The notes: a model not told the origin generated them from the sequence alone. A DNA stretch of 64,000 nt from Bimastos eiseni (GCA_959347315.1 OY365806.1:25057400-25121399); one strand, 5' to 3'; counted from the first letter of the stretch, positions 11,680 through 22,571 are shown. Numbers and translations: made by a program.

Positions 11680-14018
11680 CTGTAATTAGCGAATGAAAAG
11701 ACTGTATTGTGTCGGTTGAAGACGAAAAACTATCATTTCCACGTAGACATGCATCCTCGTTCTAAGCTATCTGGGCTATACGGCACTCTTGAGTTTTGTA
11801 CTCCTCTCGCGAGAGAGTCGCACAAATACCGTTGCGACAGTGAGAACTTCTCACAGAACTGCTCATCGTCTCTTCTGGTCTCTTTGTTACTGGAACTGCT
11901 GCAATATCGAATTTACGGAATTAAGCAGTCAATTCCCATTGTATCTGAGACCCATTTTGATTTAGCCTATCATACTAAGCATATCTCTAGAATTCGATTG
12001 TTCTAAGGCTTATAATCTCTATCATAGTAAGGTCATTACTTAAAATGAGTCGACCAAACGCCAAAATAAGAGGACAACTTCAGTGGCTTATTCAAATCAA
12101 AAGGAAGACAAAACACGAATTTCTGCTTTTTTACAGAATGGTAAACCGAATTGCTTATTGTGCGGTTTCGGTGCGTCCCTTGTAAATAAATGCAACTCGG
12201 AACAACATTACACGAACACTCACTTCGTTGTCAATAGGCCTGTGCAGCTGGATCAGATCTAAGATTTCCAAAGCAACAAAGTGCATAAAACAAACCAACA
12301 GTCTAATTTAACCAAAGATATAAAGAACCAGAACAAGGACCTAATGAAGCAATCTGTTTCAAACTATTAAGTCGTGAGCGATGCTGAACGAAATAGCATA
12401 GAATGGAAGATAAATGACACAATTAATGCATCTGCACTGAAAATGCGCTGGCATTGGTGGGAAACACTCGCTGTGTTTGGAACTTTTGGAGAAGTCTCCT
12501 GATAATACAGGGTTTTTTCAAAACCTCTTATCTTCCAAGTGAAGTTAATTATGATCTGCCTGTCGGAAAACAAATCTTCAGCAGTTCGCATGCGAACTTC
12601 AAGTATATAAATTGTTTGTATGACGCAAGTCATCTGCTTCTGAACACATGTGGTTTCATGTTGGCAACTACAGTCAGCTGAACCGTCTTTGTAAATAATT
12701 GCGTTCATTTGCCCAACAATTCATACATAAATGTAGCAAAATTGTAGCATGCCGCTTCTGTTCCACATACGGGTGTAAAGAACCATTTCCTGCCAATCAG
12801 ACACATATAGAAAATAACCAGAGATCTAAGCTCATTGATAGCAATGTATATAGCTACGCTAATGACAGGCCATGCACACCATCTCTTTAACCACACATTG
12901 TTCCTGTCTGCTATAATTGCTGGGCCTTTTACTATGCGCTGAATACTATTATGTTTTTCGTCAAATGCACACGAATGTTCCAGAAATTGACATGCTTTTG
13001 TGACAACATGATTTATTTTTGATATTTGAAGAGCTCTAACTTAATTTAGTCTTTACTATGGAACACATTTTTCTAACCAAGATGCGTAGTTCGTCTGGTA
13101 TTACATAATAAACACTAGCTTGTTTTTGCCAATGGTGCAAAACGTTTGGAACCACCGAACAAATTCCTATCACATTACTTTATATAAGAATGTGTGCAGC
13201 TACTAATCCAATATATTCCGTGAATCAGTAAAGAGGTCAGTTTGCTCTCCTCCAGTTACATAATGTAATATTATTTCACCATGAAGAGCAGTGTAATCAG
13301 TAAGCAATATATATATTTATATATAATGCGGTTAGTCATATAATATTTGTATTATAATTCGCAATCTGATTTTACTACACAATGCAACACAATAATCATT
13401 ATATACAACACAATACAATAAACACAACATAACACCATAATCATGCAACGCACAAAGAAACGCCATATGTATATATGTATATATATATATATGTATATAT
13501 GCATATGGGTGGCGAATATATCTAATCTTTGCACTACACAAATGAAAAGAATCGGAAACAATCATCTGAATCAACAATGCTTATATTCTAAGTGCCGCGA
13601 TTTGTTCGTAAATAAAATATTTTGCCATTCGATCTATGTAGTCTCCAGTGATCTAGTGTGGAAAAGTGATGCCATATAAATCATGTAATACATCATATTA
13701 TTAATTAAAGTTCTTTGCGATGTCTCGAATAAGAATCAAACTGTGCGTTTATAAAGGCGCCTCACCAAATTGTTCTACTCTCAGCAGAAGTGACGTCATC
13801 TTATATTCCAACGACATTTCGTCGTTTGTAAAATTTATATCAAAACTGGTTCAAATATGTCAAGTTCAGTCTTCTATAGAAGCGTTCATTATAGCCACAT
13901 AAATTGGCGCAATAGAATCACGAGGTAATTGAAACGCCAACGCAGAAGCAGAAGATGGCGCTGAGGTTTTCTGAGGTCATAATGTTGGTGACAACTCCGT
14001 GGAATGTCAAGGTCCTTA
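11680..14018. other. Intergenic, AT microsatellite
   Basis: AT-rich DNA with an AT/GTAT microsatellite at about 13467-13505. The short open frames at 11707-12006 and 12367-12708 have no recognisable motifs. It lies 3' of the receptor gene; I saw no clear AATAAA for that gene on the minus strand. Confidence 0.5.
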
Positions 14019-14020
14019 CC

Positions 14021-14033
14021 AGGTCAAAGGTCA
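14021..14033 (+). promoter_or_regulatory. Perfect DR1 nuclear-receptor motif
   Basis: AGGTCAAAGGTCA is two AGGTCA half-sites with 1-bp spacing, the consensus for RXR/HNF4-type receptors. It ends on the stop codon of the receptor gene. Whether it is bound is unknown; the match may be coincidental. Confidence 0.3.
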
Positions 14034-16052
14034 GACGATGGCGACCGGTCTGTCATCGTCGCCCCCGAGGGCGGGTGAGGTATTGGTGGTGCTGGTGCTC
14101 CTGGTGGCGATCTGTAGCTTGAAACTCTGAAGGACAGACTGCAGTCGACTGACGCTCTTGACGCTCGTCGACTGATTGTGAGACAGAGTCGCATCGTCGC
14201 GGCGCTGCTCGCATCGACAGCGCAGCAGTTTCTGGAAGGCGTATCGAAATTCTTTGGAGCAGAGACCGTAGACGAACGGATTGATGGCCGAGTTGCAGTA
14301 GCCGAGCCAGAAGAAGACGTGGAAGAGCATCGGTGGAGTGCAGCCGCGGCAGAAGGCGCCTAGCAGATAGACGCTGAAGAAAGGAGCCCAACAGACGATG
14401 AAGCAACCGACGATGATGCCGACCGTCTTCGCCGCCTTCTTCTCTCGATTCAGACTTCGCAGCTGAGCGATAAAGTTCAACTTTGACAGACGAACGGAGA
14501 TGAGCGAACTTCGCTTCTCGGCTCCGGATTCGTCCGTCTCTTCGAGGAAGCTGTTCTTTCGACTCGTATCAACGCTGCCGTAACCTTTGACCCCTTCCGT
14601 TGACAGTATGCTAGGCTTCCGTTCTTTCCTGCTCTCTCCCCTTTTCAGTTGCTTTTCTTCCGCTGTTGACAGTATGCTCGGCTTTCTTCCTCTCCTCTCC
14701 TCCCTCTCTTTCCATTTCCTTTCGTCATCCATTGAAAATATGCTTGATTTTCTTTCACTATTTTCCTCTTTCTCCTTTCTTTCTTCATGAGTTGGCAGCA
14801 TGCTGGGCTTTCTTCCTCCTCCCTCACGTCTCTCTTTCCATTTCCTTTCGTCATCGATTGTAAATATGCTCGATCTCCTTTCATTTCTGCCACTCTTTCC
14901 ATCTCTTTCATTTCTATCCTCTTGGGTTGTCATCATGCTTTGCCTCCTTTCATTCCTTCCACTGTTCTTCGCATCTTCCTTAAGTTTTATATCATCATCA
15001 TCATCCACTGAAAATATGCTTGACTTTCTTTCGTTCCTTCCTCTGCCTTCCTCTCCCTCTTTTCCTTGTTTTGCCTCTTCCCCGGCCGAGGGCGAAGCTG
15101 TGACGACAATCTTTGGCGGAAGGGCCTTAGCCTCCATTATGCTAAGAGGGGCAGCAATTGATGCCCTTGGATCTCGGCTCTGACCTGCCACTGAGGACAC
15201 GGGTCCGATGTTTCGTGCAGCCAACTGACTGTCGAAACTGCGCCGTGTCAACTGAAGCGAGACAGCCGTCACAGGCGGAAGGAGTTCAGAGATGCAGCCG
15301 TTCGAGTGGCGCATTGTGATGCGACTGCCTCTATGGACGCGTAGAGTCAGAGATCCGCTCGTCTGAGCTGCCTGCGACGAACTGTTCGTCTTCGATAGGA
15401 CGCTCTTCTTCTCGATGAAGCCGCGGCGAAACGCAGCCGTCGCTGAGGTGGCCGTCTTGTAGATCTTCCAGTAGAAAACAAGCATCAACAACATCGGAAC
15501 CCAGAACGACCCACACGAAGAGTAGATAATGTAGCCGGGTTCAGAGGTTAGCGTGCACAGCATCCTCCCGGTATTCGACGACCGACCAACAACCGACGAA
15601 TTCTGCATGGGAGAGGCAGAGGAGCCCAGGTGGGCGGAGTAAAGGGCAGGGACGCTGAAGAGGTATTCGTCGCTCGAATCAAACAGTTCTGCCGACTTAT
15701 GCCAGATTCCTTTCACTTCAACCATTTCATCTGAAGAAGTTCCTCCCTCGGCCTGGAACAAGGAGGAAGAGGATGGAGACGCGTGGCTGTCATCGGCAGT
15801 TACTGCAGACGGATCTTCCCATCCGATCAACGGAGGAAAGCAGATGACGAAGGAGAGGATCCAGACGCTGATGATGAGCAGCTTGGCTCTCGATGGTGAC
15901 ATCAGCTGCGGGTACTTGAAGGGTCGACTGATGGCCAAGTAGCGATCGACGCTGATGGCACACAGGTTGAGGATGGAGGCCGTGCAGAGCCACACGTCAA
16001 CGGCCAACCACATCCGACACCAGACACGACCAAACGGCCAGAAGCGGAGCAT
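14031..16052 (-). CDS. Dop1R2: Dopamine receptor, Dop1R2/DAMB-like, coding exon 2
   Basis: This is the 3' coding exon (673 codons) of a rhodopsin-family amine receptor in the plasma membrane, predicted to couple dopamine to G proteins. It starts after an acceptor TTTGTCTAG and joins exon 1 in phase 0. TM3 holds the amine-binding Asp (VDVW, exon residue 19), the disulphide Cys at 12 and the DRY motif at 36-38. TM4 ends in CFPPLIGW. TM5 has the catechol serines (SS..S, 178-182). TM6 has CWAPFF (554-559). TM7 has GYCNSAINPFVY. A Cys pair at 611/613 may be palmitoylated. The TM4 segment and WLGYCNSAINP closely resemble insect Dop1R2 (DAMB) receptors. Odd features are an extracellular loop 2 of about 95 residues and an intracellular loop 3 of about 340 residues with a basic Ser-containing repeat. 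Octopamine or tyramine receptors are the main alternatives. Confidence 0.9.
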   Translation of the reverse strand: MLRFWPFGRVWCRMWLAVDVWLCTASILNLCAISVDRYLAISRPFKYPQLMSPSRAKLLIISVWILSFVICFPPLIGWEDPSAVTADDSHASPSSSSLFQAEGGTSSDEMVEVKGIWHKSAELFDSSDEYLFSVPALYSAHLGSSASPMQNSSVVGRSSNTGRMLCTLTSEPGYIIYSSCGSFWVPMLLMLVFYWKIYKTATSATAAFRRGFIEKKSVLSKTNSSSQAAQTSGSLTLRVHRGSRITMRHSNGCISELLPPVTAVSLQLTRRSFDSQLAARNIGPVSSVAGQSRDPRASIAAPLSIMEAKALPPKIVVTASPSAGEEAKQGKEGEEGRGRNERKSSIFSVDDDDDIKLKEDAKNSGRNERRQSMMTTQEDRNERDGKSGRNERRSSIFTIDDERKWKERREGGGRKPSMLPTHEERKEKEENSERKSSIFSMDDERKWKEREERRGRKPSILSTAEEKQLKRGESRKERKPSILSTEGVKGYGSVDTSRKNSFLEETDESGAEKRSSLISVRLSKLNFIAQLRSLNREKKAAKTVGIIVGCFIVCWAPFFSVYLLGAFCRGCTPPMLFHVFFWLGYCNSAINPFVYGLCSKEFRYAFQKLLRCRCEQRRDDATLSHNQSTSVKSVSRLQSVLQSFKLQIATRSTSTTNTSPALGGDDDRPVAIV

Positions 16053-16284
16053 CTAGACAAAGACGTATACAGACAAACGTCACACCAGCAGAGCAGAGCT
16101 GGGCAGAGCAGGAGAAACCTCTGCCTAGTGAACTGTCCACGCCTATTTATCTCGACCGTATCAATATCTTGGACGTTACACATTTTAGTTCGGTAAGGTC
16201 TCGAAGGTTCCTGAAGGCGGCAGAGTTACTGCAAGATGACAGCTGCTATGCCATGTTCTGCCCTTCTCTGCCCTGTTCTGCTCT

Positions 16285-16600
16285 GTCCTACACTGCCCTG
16301 CACTGCCCTGCCCTGCACTGCCCTGCACTGCCCTGCACTGCCCTGCACTGCCCTGCACTGCCCTGCACTGCCCTGCACTGCCCTGCACTGCCCTGCACTG
16401 CCCTGCACTGCCCTGCACTGCCCTGCACTGCCCTGCACTGCCCTGCACTGCCCTGCACTGCCCTGCACTGCCCTGCACTGCCCTGCACTGCCCTGCACTG
16501 CCCTGCACTGCCCTGCACTGCCCTGCACTGCCCTGCACTGCCCTGCACTGCCCTGCACTGCCCTGCACTGCCCTGCACTGCCCTGCACTGCCCTGCCCTG
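16285..16600. repeat. CCCTGCACTG decamer array
   Basis: About 28-30 nearly perfect copies of CCCTGCACTG lie 230 bp upstream (in gene direction) of the acceptor of receptor exon 2. A few CCCTG half-units mark both edges. Because 10 is not a multiple of 3 and the unit has no stop in any register, every frame on both strands is open across it; these frames are not genes. Confidence 0.95.
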
Positions 16601-17179
16601 CTCTGCTCGCATACATCAGTGGAATGCAGAAAGGGCTTTCCGCCGCTAATAGTTTCAGTTACAGAGGGACCTAAACGAACGCAACTATATCCAAACACAT
16701 ACTACAATTTTAGACATGCTACTGTGCTTCTATGCGTAGTATAGAGTTCGATAAGTCAACATGCAAACTAGCCTGAATTAAACTGCTCATATTATGTAAT
16801 CTATATTGGCCTACAATTCAATATGTCCATTACAACGCAACAGTCGACCAACATAGCATACCATAGCACATCAGGGTTCAAAGTGGATCAAAAGATTAAA
16901 TAAAAGCCTGTGCTGTGTAAGAACCACTAATAAGTAAGTAGGGCCTATCTTAAATCCAATCATTCTGTTTGAGTTTGATCTTGAAATTGTTGAATGACTC
17001 CACCGAAACCTCTCCATCACTCGGCGTTTCTATTGTTGATCACTTTGGTGATGGATATCTTTGCTATATATGGTGCCTTCTGATTTCTTGAAAGTTCTCT
17101 TCAGTGTAATCTACATCTGCTTTAGCCAGCTGGAGAAGTATCTACAGTGGTGTTACTTCTTTGGTGTTGCATGTCTCAA

Positions 17180-17395
17180 TTACATCTCCACTTCATCTCC
17201 TTTTGTCCTGCGATCGCGTCTCTCCAATGTTTCCTCGCACGTCAGTGTTCAAAATCTGTGTTGCTCTCCTTTGTACTTTTTCTAACTAGTCCTTGTCTTA
17301 TTGCATATAAAATTTTAAGCTCCACACTTAACAGAGTATTCTAAGTGACGTCTGAAAAAAGTTGGCAACATGTTCAAGATGACGTTTTTGTCTCT
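17180..17395 (-). pseudogene. LINE reverse-transcriptase 3' remnant
   Basis: Reading the minus strand in shifting frames gives RRHLEYSV followed by EKVQRRATQI. These match the HLEY and EKVQRRAT landmarks at the C-terminal end of CR1/Jockey/L2-type non-LTR reverse transcriptases. Several stops and frameshifts separate the pieces, so it is an old dead fragment in the receptor intron. Confidence 0.6.
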
Positions 17396-17449
17396 ATTGA
17401 TCATAGTTTTTCTGATTCATCCCTATATCTTATTAGATTTGATCGCTGC

Positions 17450-17995
17450 GCGGCCAGTACATTCCCTTCTTTGATCGATGGTGACCGTACATCGCCTTAT
17501 TTGATCGATGATGACCGTACATTACCTTCTTTGATAGATGCTGACTGTACATTGCCTTCTTTGATAGATGATGACCGTACATTACATTGCCTTCTTTGAA
17601 AGATGATGACCGTACATTGCCTTCTTTGATAGATGCTGACCGTACATTGCCTTCTTTGATAGATGCTGACCGTACATTGCCTTCTTTGATAGATGGTGAC
17701 CGTACACTACCTTCTTTGATAGATGCTGACCGTACATTGCCTTCTTTGATAGATGATGACCGTACATTACATTGCCTTCTTTGATAGATGCTGACCGTAC
17801 ATTGCCTTCTTTGATAGATGATGACCGTACATTACATTACCTTCTTTGAAAGATGATGACCGTACATTGCCTTCTTTGATAGATGCTGACCGTTCATTAC
17901 CCTTCTTTGATATATGATGACTGTACATTACCTTCTTTGATAGATGATGACCGTACATTGCCTTCTTTGATAGATGCCGCCAGTCAGTTGCTTTA
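17450..17995. repeat. 33-bp minisatellite, ~16 copies
   Basis: The unit contains CCGTACATTGCCTTCTTTGA then TAGATGATGA or TAGATGCTGA. Some units carry an extra ACATT duplication. The 33-bp period is divisible by three, so 11-residue periodic frames stay open in both directions (for example LPSLIDADRT). The location within an intron argues against these being translated. Confidence 0.9.
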
Positions 17996-17999
17996 ATAG

Positions 18000-19200
18000 T
18001 CTTGTGCTTTGGTGAATAATGACCCTCTGCCATTTCCTTTCTTCTGTTGATATTAATTTCCTGTCACCCATATTATGCTCTAATCGCTTTTTTCTTTCCA
18101 CATGCATGACTGCACATTATAAGTCTACGTTGAAAATATTCTCCAAATCTTCCGACCATTATCAGTTAGCACAATCTTACAAAATTCTTCCTTAGTACTT
18201 TGGCTTCTTCCTCGTTGTCTACCTCTGCACAGTTTTGTATCCCTGAAAACGATTCCTTCGTCGATGTTGTTAATACATAATAACAAACAACAATGATCCA
18301 AGAACTGATTTCTCCCTAGTATACTTTGTTCTTGCATACATATTTAATTCTATACACCCGAGTCCATACAGCTGGAAGGAACTTCACTGAATAGGTTAAA
18401 TAAATTACTCGTTATATATCATGTAATGGTTAAAATAGTTCCTTGTATAGCCTACAATGGGCAGATCAAATGAAATAGCCTTAAAACAGACTCGCATATA
18501 TTTGAATAATCGAGCCAAAATTATGCTAGGCCAAATGGTTCATTTAACTCACAACATACTACTACCACCTCTGGCACTACTACCACTGCTACTGCTTCCA
18601 CTGCGACTACAACAACTTCCCATATCATTATCATTATTATTATTATTTCTTTTTAATTATTATTATTATTACCATTATCATTAATATTAGTACATTATTG
18701 GTTTAAATTGTTTCTGTCTCAGAGTTGCAGCGAATTTAAATACGACGTCACTTATTTTATGGATACAATTATTAAAGTTAGATGCCGAACTTAATCTGAA
18801 TTTGAATCTATTTGAATCGATGATTCTATAGATCATAGCGATTTATCAGCATCATTAAACCTGGCTTTTATATAGCGCCTGTCTGAGTGTCCTTGAAGGC
18901 TTCGTCTAGGCAATGTTCCTTCCTAGCTGTGCCCGTGTGCATGCGCACATGGACCGTGGAGCCACCGCATAAGAATTTAGAGCGCGCACACAATTTATTG
19001 TATAAAACAACATTGCTCAAGTCTCCTAAACGGATGCGGCTTAATTTACTTCAGGAACATCGGTTCCTTGGCAGATCAATTCCCTTATTTATCTTTAGAC
19101 AATTACTGGACTTTTCTTAGGTTATCAGAACTTATCACCTTAGACTTTTATATATGGTCATTATTTAACTATCATCATATTCAGCTCGGACCTGCGCAAA
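18000..19200. other. Intron interior, nothing recognised
   Basis: AT-rich intronic DNA. There is a CTACTACCAC/CTGCTACTG microsatellite near 18560-18620, an ATTATT tract near 18625-18690 and a TTTTATATAGCGCCTGTCTG string near 18867, a sequence type often seen in dispersed repeats. Confidence 0.4.
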
Positions 19201-19311
19201 AATTGTGAACCATTTCTAAAATGGTGCACACAAAAATGTCTTGCTCATACTACCTCCAATATATTAGAGGGAACATCGGTCGTAGGCCTATGGGTATGGT
19301 GAGTTACGTAC

Positions 19312-19677
19312 CTGGTTGGCGCTGGAGAATGGAAGAACGGCAATTCCGACGAGAAGGTCAGCGACGGCAAGAGAGACAATGAATTTATTTGTCGTTGTTG
19401 GTCGAAGTTTCGAGTGAGTGAAGACGGCAAGGATGACGAGGCTGTTGCCCAGAACGACCGTCCCATTGAAGACAGCCAGTCCAACCAACGACACGATGAA
19501 CTTGAACGACATCCAGCTCCACTTCCGATATCCTTCGTCCTCCTCCTCCCCTCCTTCGTCCTTCGGTCCATCAGCATCAGCATCATCCTCTGAGCTCGAA
19601 GGATGAGTTCGTGGTTGCTGCAGCAGGAACGCAGTCGTCAGAAGAAAGTCAGAGAAGTCGAGATTCACGTTCTCCAT
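19312..19677 (-). CDS. Dop1R2: Dopamine receptor, Dop1R2/DAMB-like, coding exon 1
   Basis: This exon encodes residues 1-122 of the receptor. I start at the ATG ending at 19677. An in-frame TGA lies three codons upstream, and the preceding TTGCAG could be a 3' splice site, so 5' UTR may lie further upstream. The N-terminus is short and acidic (SSSEDDADADGP, GGEEEDEG), without an N-glycosylation sequon and without an obvious cleaved signal peptide, as is usual for amine receptors. TM1 carries GN (LGNSLVILAVF) and TM2 carries the sodium-site Asp (LAVADLLVGIAVLP). The exon ends on ..SSANQ with CAG|GTACGT and continues in phase 0 into exon 2 (MLRFWPFG), giving a 795-residue protein in total. Confidence 0.88.
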
Positions 19678-20712
19678 CTGCAATCAGACGACGACGCGAA
19701 ACGCAGAAGAGGGTCATCGAGGAACTGATTCAGTTATTCGCTTCCTTATTTCTTCGTTACTGCATTTTCTAATTTCTTCGTTTCTTCATTTTCTTATTTC
19801 TTCATTACTTCATTTCTTTATTTCTTCGTTTCTTCATTTCTTTATTTACATGATTAATCATTGCGTTGTCTGTTCATTTACTCCGACTGATAGTTTCGTC
19901 GCAGTGTTAAGACAATGATGATCCGTCGATGCGAATTCTCTTACTGACTGTTTCCGTCGTCTTTGTCTTCTGCGCTGCTTGAGCAACATTTACTCACTCC
20001 TCCTCCTCCGCTATCCCACTCCTCTCTTCACTCGCCCTCGTCATATACTCTCGCCCTTCTCTTCCCAGTTCATCTTCTCCTCGTCCTCTCTGTCAGTGCT
20101 TCTCAGATGCATCTTGAGTTGCACCGATCGTCGTGTGCATCGAGTCGGATGAGGACGTCGGCGTCTATAAGCAGCAGCAGCAGCAGAGGCTTCAGCAGCA
20201 GCAGCGGCTGCGGCAACCGGTGCCACTTTGGCCACTAGGTCATTAGTCAGATCTCAACTCAATGGACACTGCCACGCACACACGTACGCAGTCAACGCAC
20301 CAAGGAAGCGTTGCAGGCCGACAGAGAACGACAGAGATTGACAGAGACTAACAGAGACTAACAGAGACATAGTCAAAGAGATACAGATACGAACACACAG
20401 ACACATGGATGGATAGGGACTGAAACGGCTGTTAAAGCAGACTGAAACGGATTGGAAAAATAAAATAAGAAATTAATTTGGAGAAGAGCGAAATAACTGA
20501 AGAAATCTCTGCAGATGCATGTTTCAGATTTTTTATTTATTTTTTTAATTTTAAATAAATGTTTCAGATGGCGCTCCCATGGATGCCTCCCTCCCATCAC
20601 CCGACCAATGCCACTACCTCATAGGAAAATCCACTGCAACCTCATCCACGAAATTATTATAGGGCAGTACACTGAATGCGTTATAACGGGCATATCTAGG
20701 AGACAATCGCTG
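19678..20712. other. Receptor 5' flank or 5' UTR region
   Basis: No further coding exon is supported. The stretch 19735-19860 is TTCTTCATTT-type low complexity. 20160-20215 is AGCAGC-rich. A non-coding first exon of the receptor could lie here, given the splice-acceptor-like TTGCAG before its ATG. Confidence 0.4.
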
Positions 20713-20717
20713 AATGA

Positions 20718-21300
20718 ATGTCTATGTATGTATGTATGTATGTATGTATGTATGTATGTATGTATGTATGTATGTATGTATGTATGTATGTATGTATGTA
20801 TGTATGTATGTATGTATGTACGTATGTATGTATGTATGTATGTATGTATGTATGTATGTATGTATGTATGTATGTATGCATGCATGTATGTATGTATGTA
20901 TGTACTTAAGTACGTATGTACGTATGTACGTATGTATGTATGTATGTATGCATGTATGTATGTATGTATGTATGTATGTATGTATGTATGTATGAATGTA
21001 TGTATGTATGTATGTATGTATGTACGTATGTACGCATGTATGTATGTATGTATGTATGTATGTATGTATGTATGTATGTATGTATGTATGTATGTATGTA
21101 TGTATGTATGCATGTATGCATGTATGCATGTATGCATGTATGCATGTATGCATGTATGCATGTATGCATGTATGCATGTATGTATGTATGTATGTATGTA
21201 TGTATGTATGTATGTATGTATGTATATATGTATGTATATATGTATGTATGTATGTATATATGTATGTATATATGTATGTATGTATGTAAAACTATGTATG
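20718..21300. repeat. TGTA tetranucleotide array
   Basis: About 570 bp of (TGTA)n with scattered TACG, TGCA and TGAA variants and a TGTATGCA phase at 21105-21175. Periodic Cys/Tyr/Met or His/Thr/Tyr/Ile frames through it are repeat artefacts. Confidence 0.97.
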
Positions 21301-21307
21301 TTTATAT

Positions 21308-21540
21308 CTAGCTATCTATATTTATATATATATCTAACTATCGATCTATCTATCCATCCATCCCTCCATCCATCCATCCATCCATCCATCCATCCATCCA
21401 TCCATCTATGTATCCATCCATCTTTCTATCCATCTGTCTATCTATCTATATATCCATCCATCCATCCATCCATCCATCCATCCATCTATCTATGTATCCA
21501 TCCTTCTATCCATCTGTCTATCTATCTATCTATCTATCTT

Positions 21541-21592
<52 letters not shown>

Positions 21593-21640
21593 CCTATCTA
21601 TCTATCCATCTATCTATCTATCCATCTGCATGTGTGTCGA
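21308..21640. repeat. ATCT/ATCC tetranucleotide array
   Basis: (ATCT)n and (ATCC)n runs alternate directly after the TGTA array. A link AAACTATGTATGTTTATA joins the two. Confidence 0.95.
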
Positions 21641-21774
21641 TGTGACTACCTCTATCTCTCTGCTAGTCCCTCTCCATCAGCCTAGCAACCCATATGACTA
21701 AAATATATGTATCTTGCTATCTCTCTCTGTGCAGCTCTCACTTTCTGTCCCAATATATCTCCCTTACCTGCCGT

Positions 21775-21959
21775 GTGTCCGTCCGTTCGTCTGTCAGTCC
21801 GTTCGTGTGTCCGTCCGTTCGTCTGTCAGTCCGTTCGTGTATCCGTCCGTTCGTGTGTCCGTCCGTTCGTCTGTCAGTCCGTTCGTGTATCCGTCCGTTC
21901 GTGTATGTATGTATGTACGTATGTATGTATGTATGTATGTATGTATGTATGTATGTATG

Positions 21960-21991
<32 letters not shown>

Positions 21992-22130
21992 ACTATGTAT
22001 GTTTATATATATATATATATATATCTATCTATCTATCTATCCATCCATCCATCCATCCATCCATCCATCCATCCATCAATCCATCTATCCATCTATCTTT
22101 CTATCTTTCTTGTCTGTCCGTCCGTTCGTC
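21775..22130. repeat. Second compound microsatellite block
   Basis: A GTCCGTTCGT/GTCAGTCC minisatellite (21776-21903) is followed by (TGTA)n (21904-21986), the same AAACTATGTATGTTTATA link, then (TA)n, (ATCT)n and (ATCC)n to about 22110. The order repeats that of 20718-21640, so this looks like a duplicated block. Confidence 0.9.
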
Positions 22131-22571
22131 TGTCAGTCCGTTCGTGTGTCCGACCGTTCGTGTGTCTGTTGTTGTGCATTGGCCATTAGTGGCTAATATT
22201 GTTGGCCGTTGACGGTTGGCATCATTGGCTCCCCTCAGCTGCAGGTAACAGGATGAAAGGACGATAATGCGCCGTCTCCAATCTAATCTCATGACCACCT
22301 TACCCACTCCCAACCACCACCACCCCCACCCCACACCCCACGCAGTCGCTCACTTCCTCCTATCCTCCTCATCATCATCCATTTGGTCAGCAGACCCGCA
22401 TTCCTCTCCCATGCCTCCCTCCCCTATCACCTTCAAAGCTATTCACTATGTCAGGCAGCAGGGAGTCCCTTTTATTTCACTTTATCAGGTTCAGTTGTCG
22501 CACGAGCGTGTGTGTGTGCGTTTCGCTCTTTGCACCTCTCACTTACGACGTCCGTCTCTGCTTTACTCTCT
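22131..22571. other. Unique spacer between arrays
   Basis: About 440 bp of non-repetitive DNA, C-rich near 22300-22345. No exon is recognised. Open frames that start here owe their length entirely to the following minisatellite. Confidence 0.5.

Larger units (their letters stand above)
16053..19311 (-). other. Receptor intron, 3.26 kb
   Basis: The donor CAG|GTACGT (exon edge 19312) and acceptor TCTAG|ATG (exon edge 16052) give a phase-0 GT-AG intron. It interrupts the receptor between the TM2 end and TM3. It contains the decamer array, the 33-bp minisatellite and a LINE remnant listed separately; the remainder is AT-rich with no further exon seen. Confidence 0.85.

Noticed and set aside
14587..15183. 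Plus-strand Ser/Phe/Leu-rich frames
   Set aside because: They lie antisense to the third-loop repeats of the receptor exon; shadows of that low-complexity sequence.
16169..16744. Cys/Pro/Ala/Leu and Gln/Cys/Arg/Ala/Val frames of 130-190 codons
   Set aside because: Decamer repeat inside the receptor intron, open in all six frames.
17450..17995. CRISPR-like array
   Set aside because: Direct repeats are contiguous with no unique spacers, and the host is eukaryotic; it is a minisatellite.
20515..22196. Long Met-Tyr-Val-Cys and His-Thr-Tyr-Ile frames
   Set aside because: Tetranucleotide repeats read as a four-residue period; no gene evidence.
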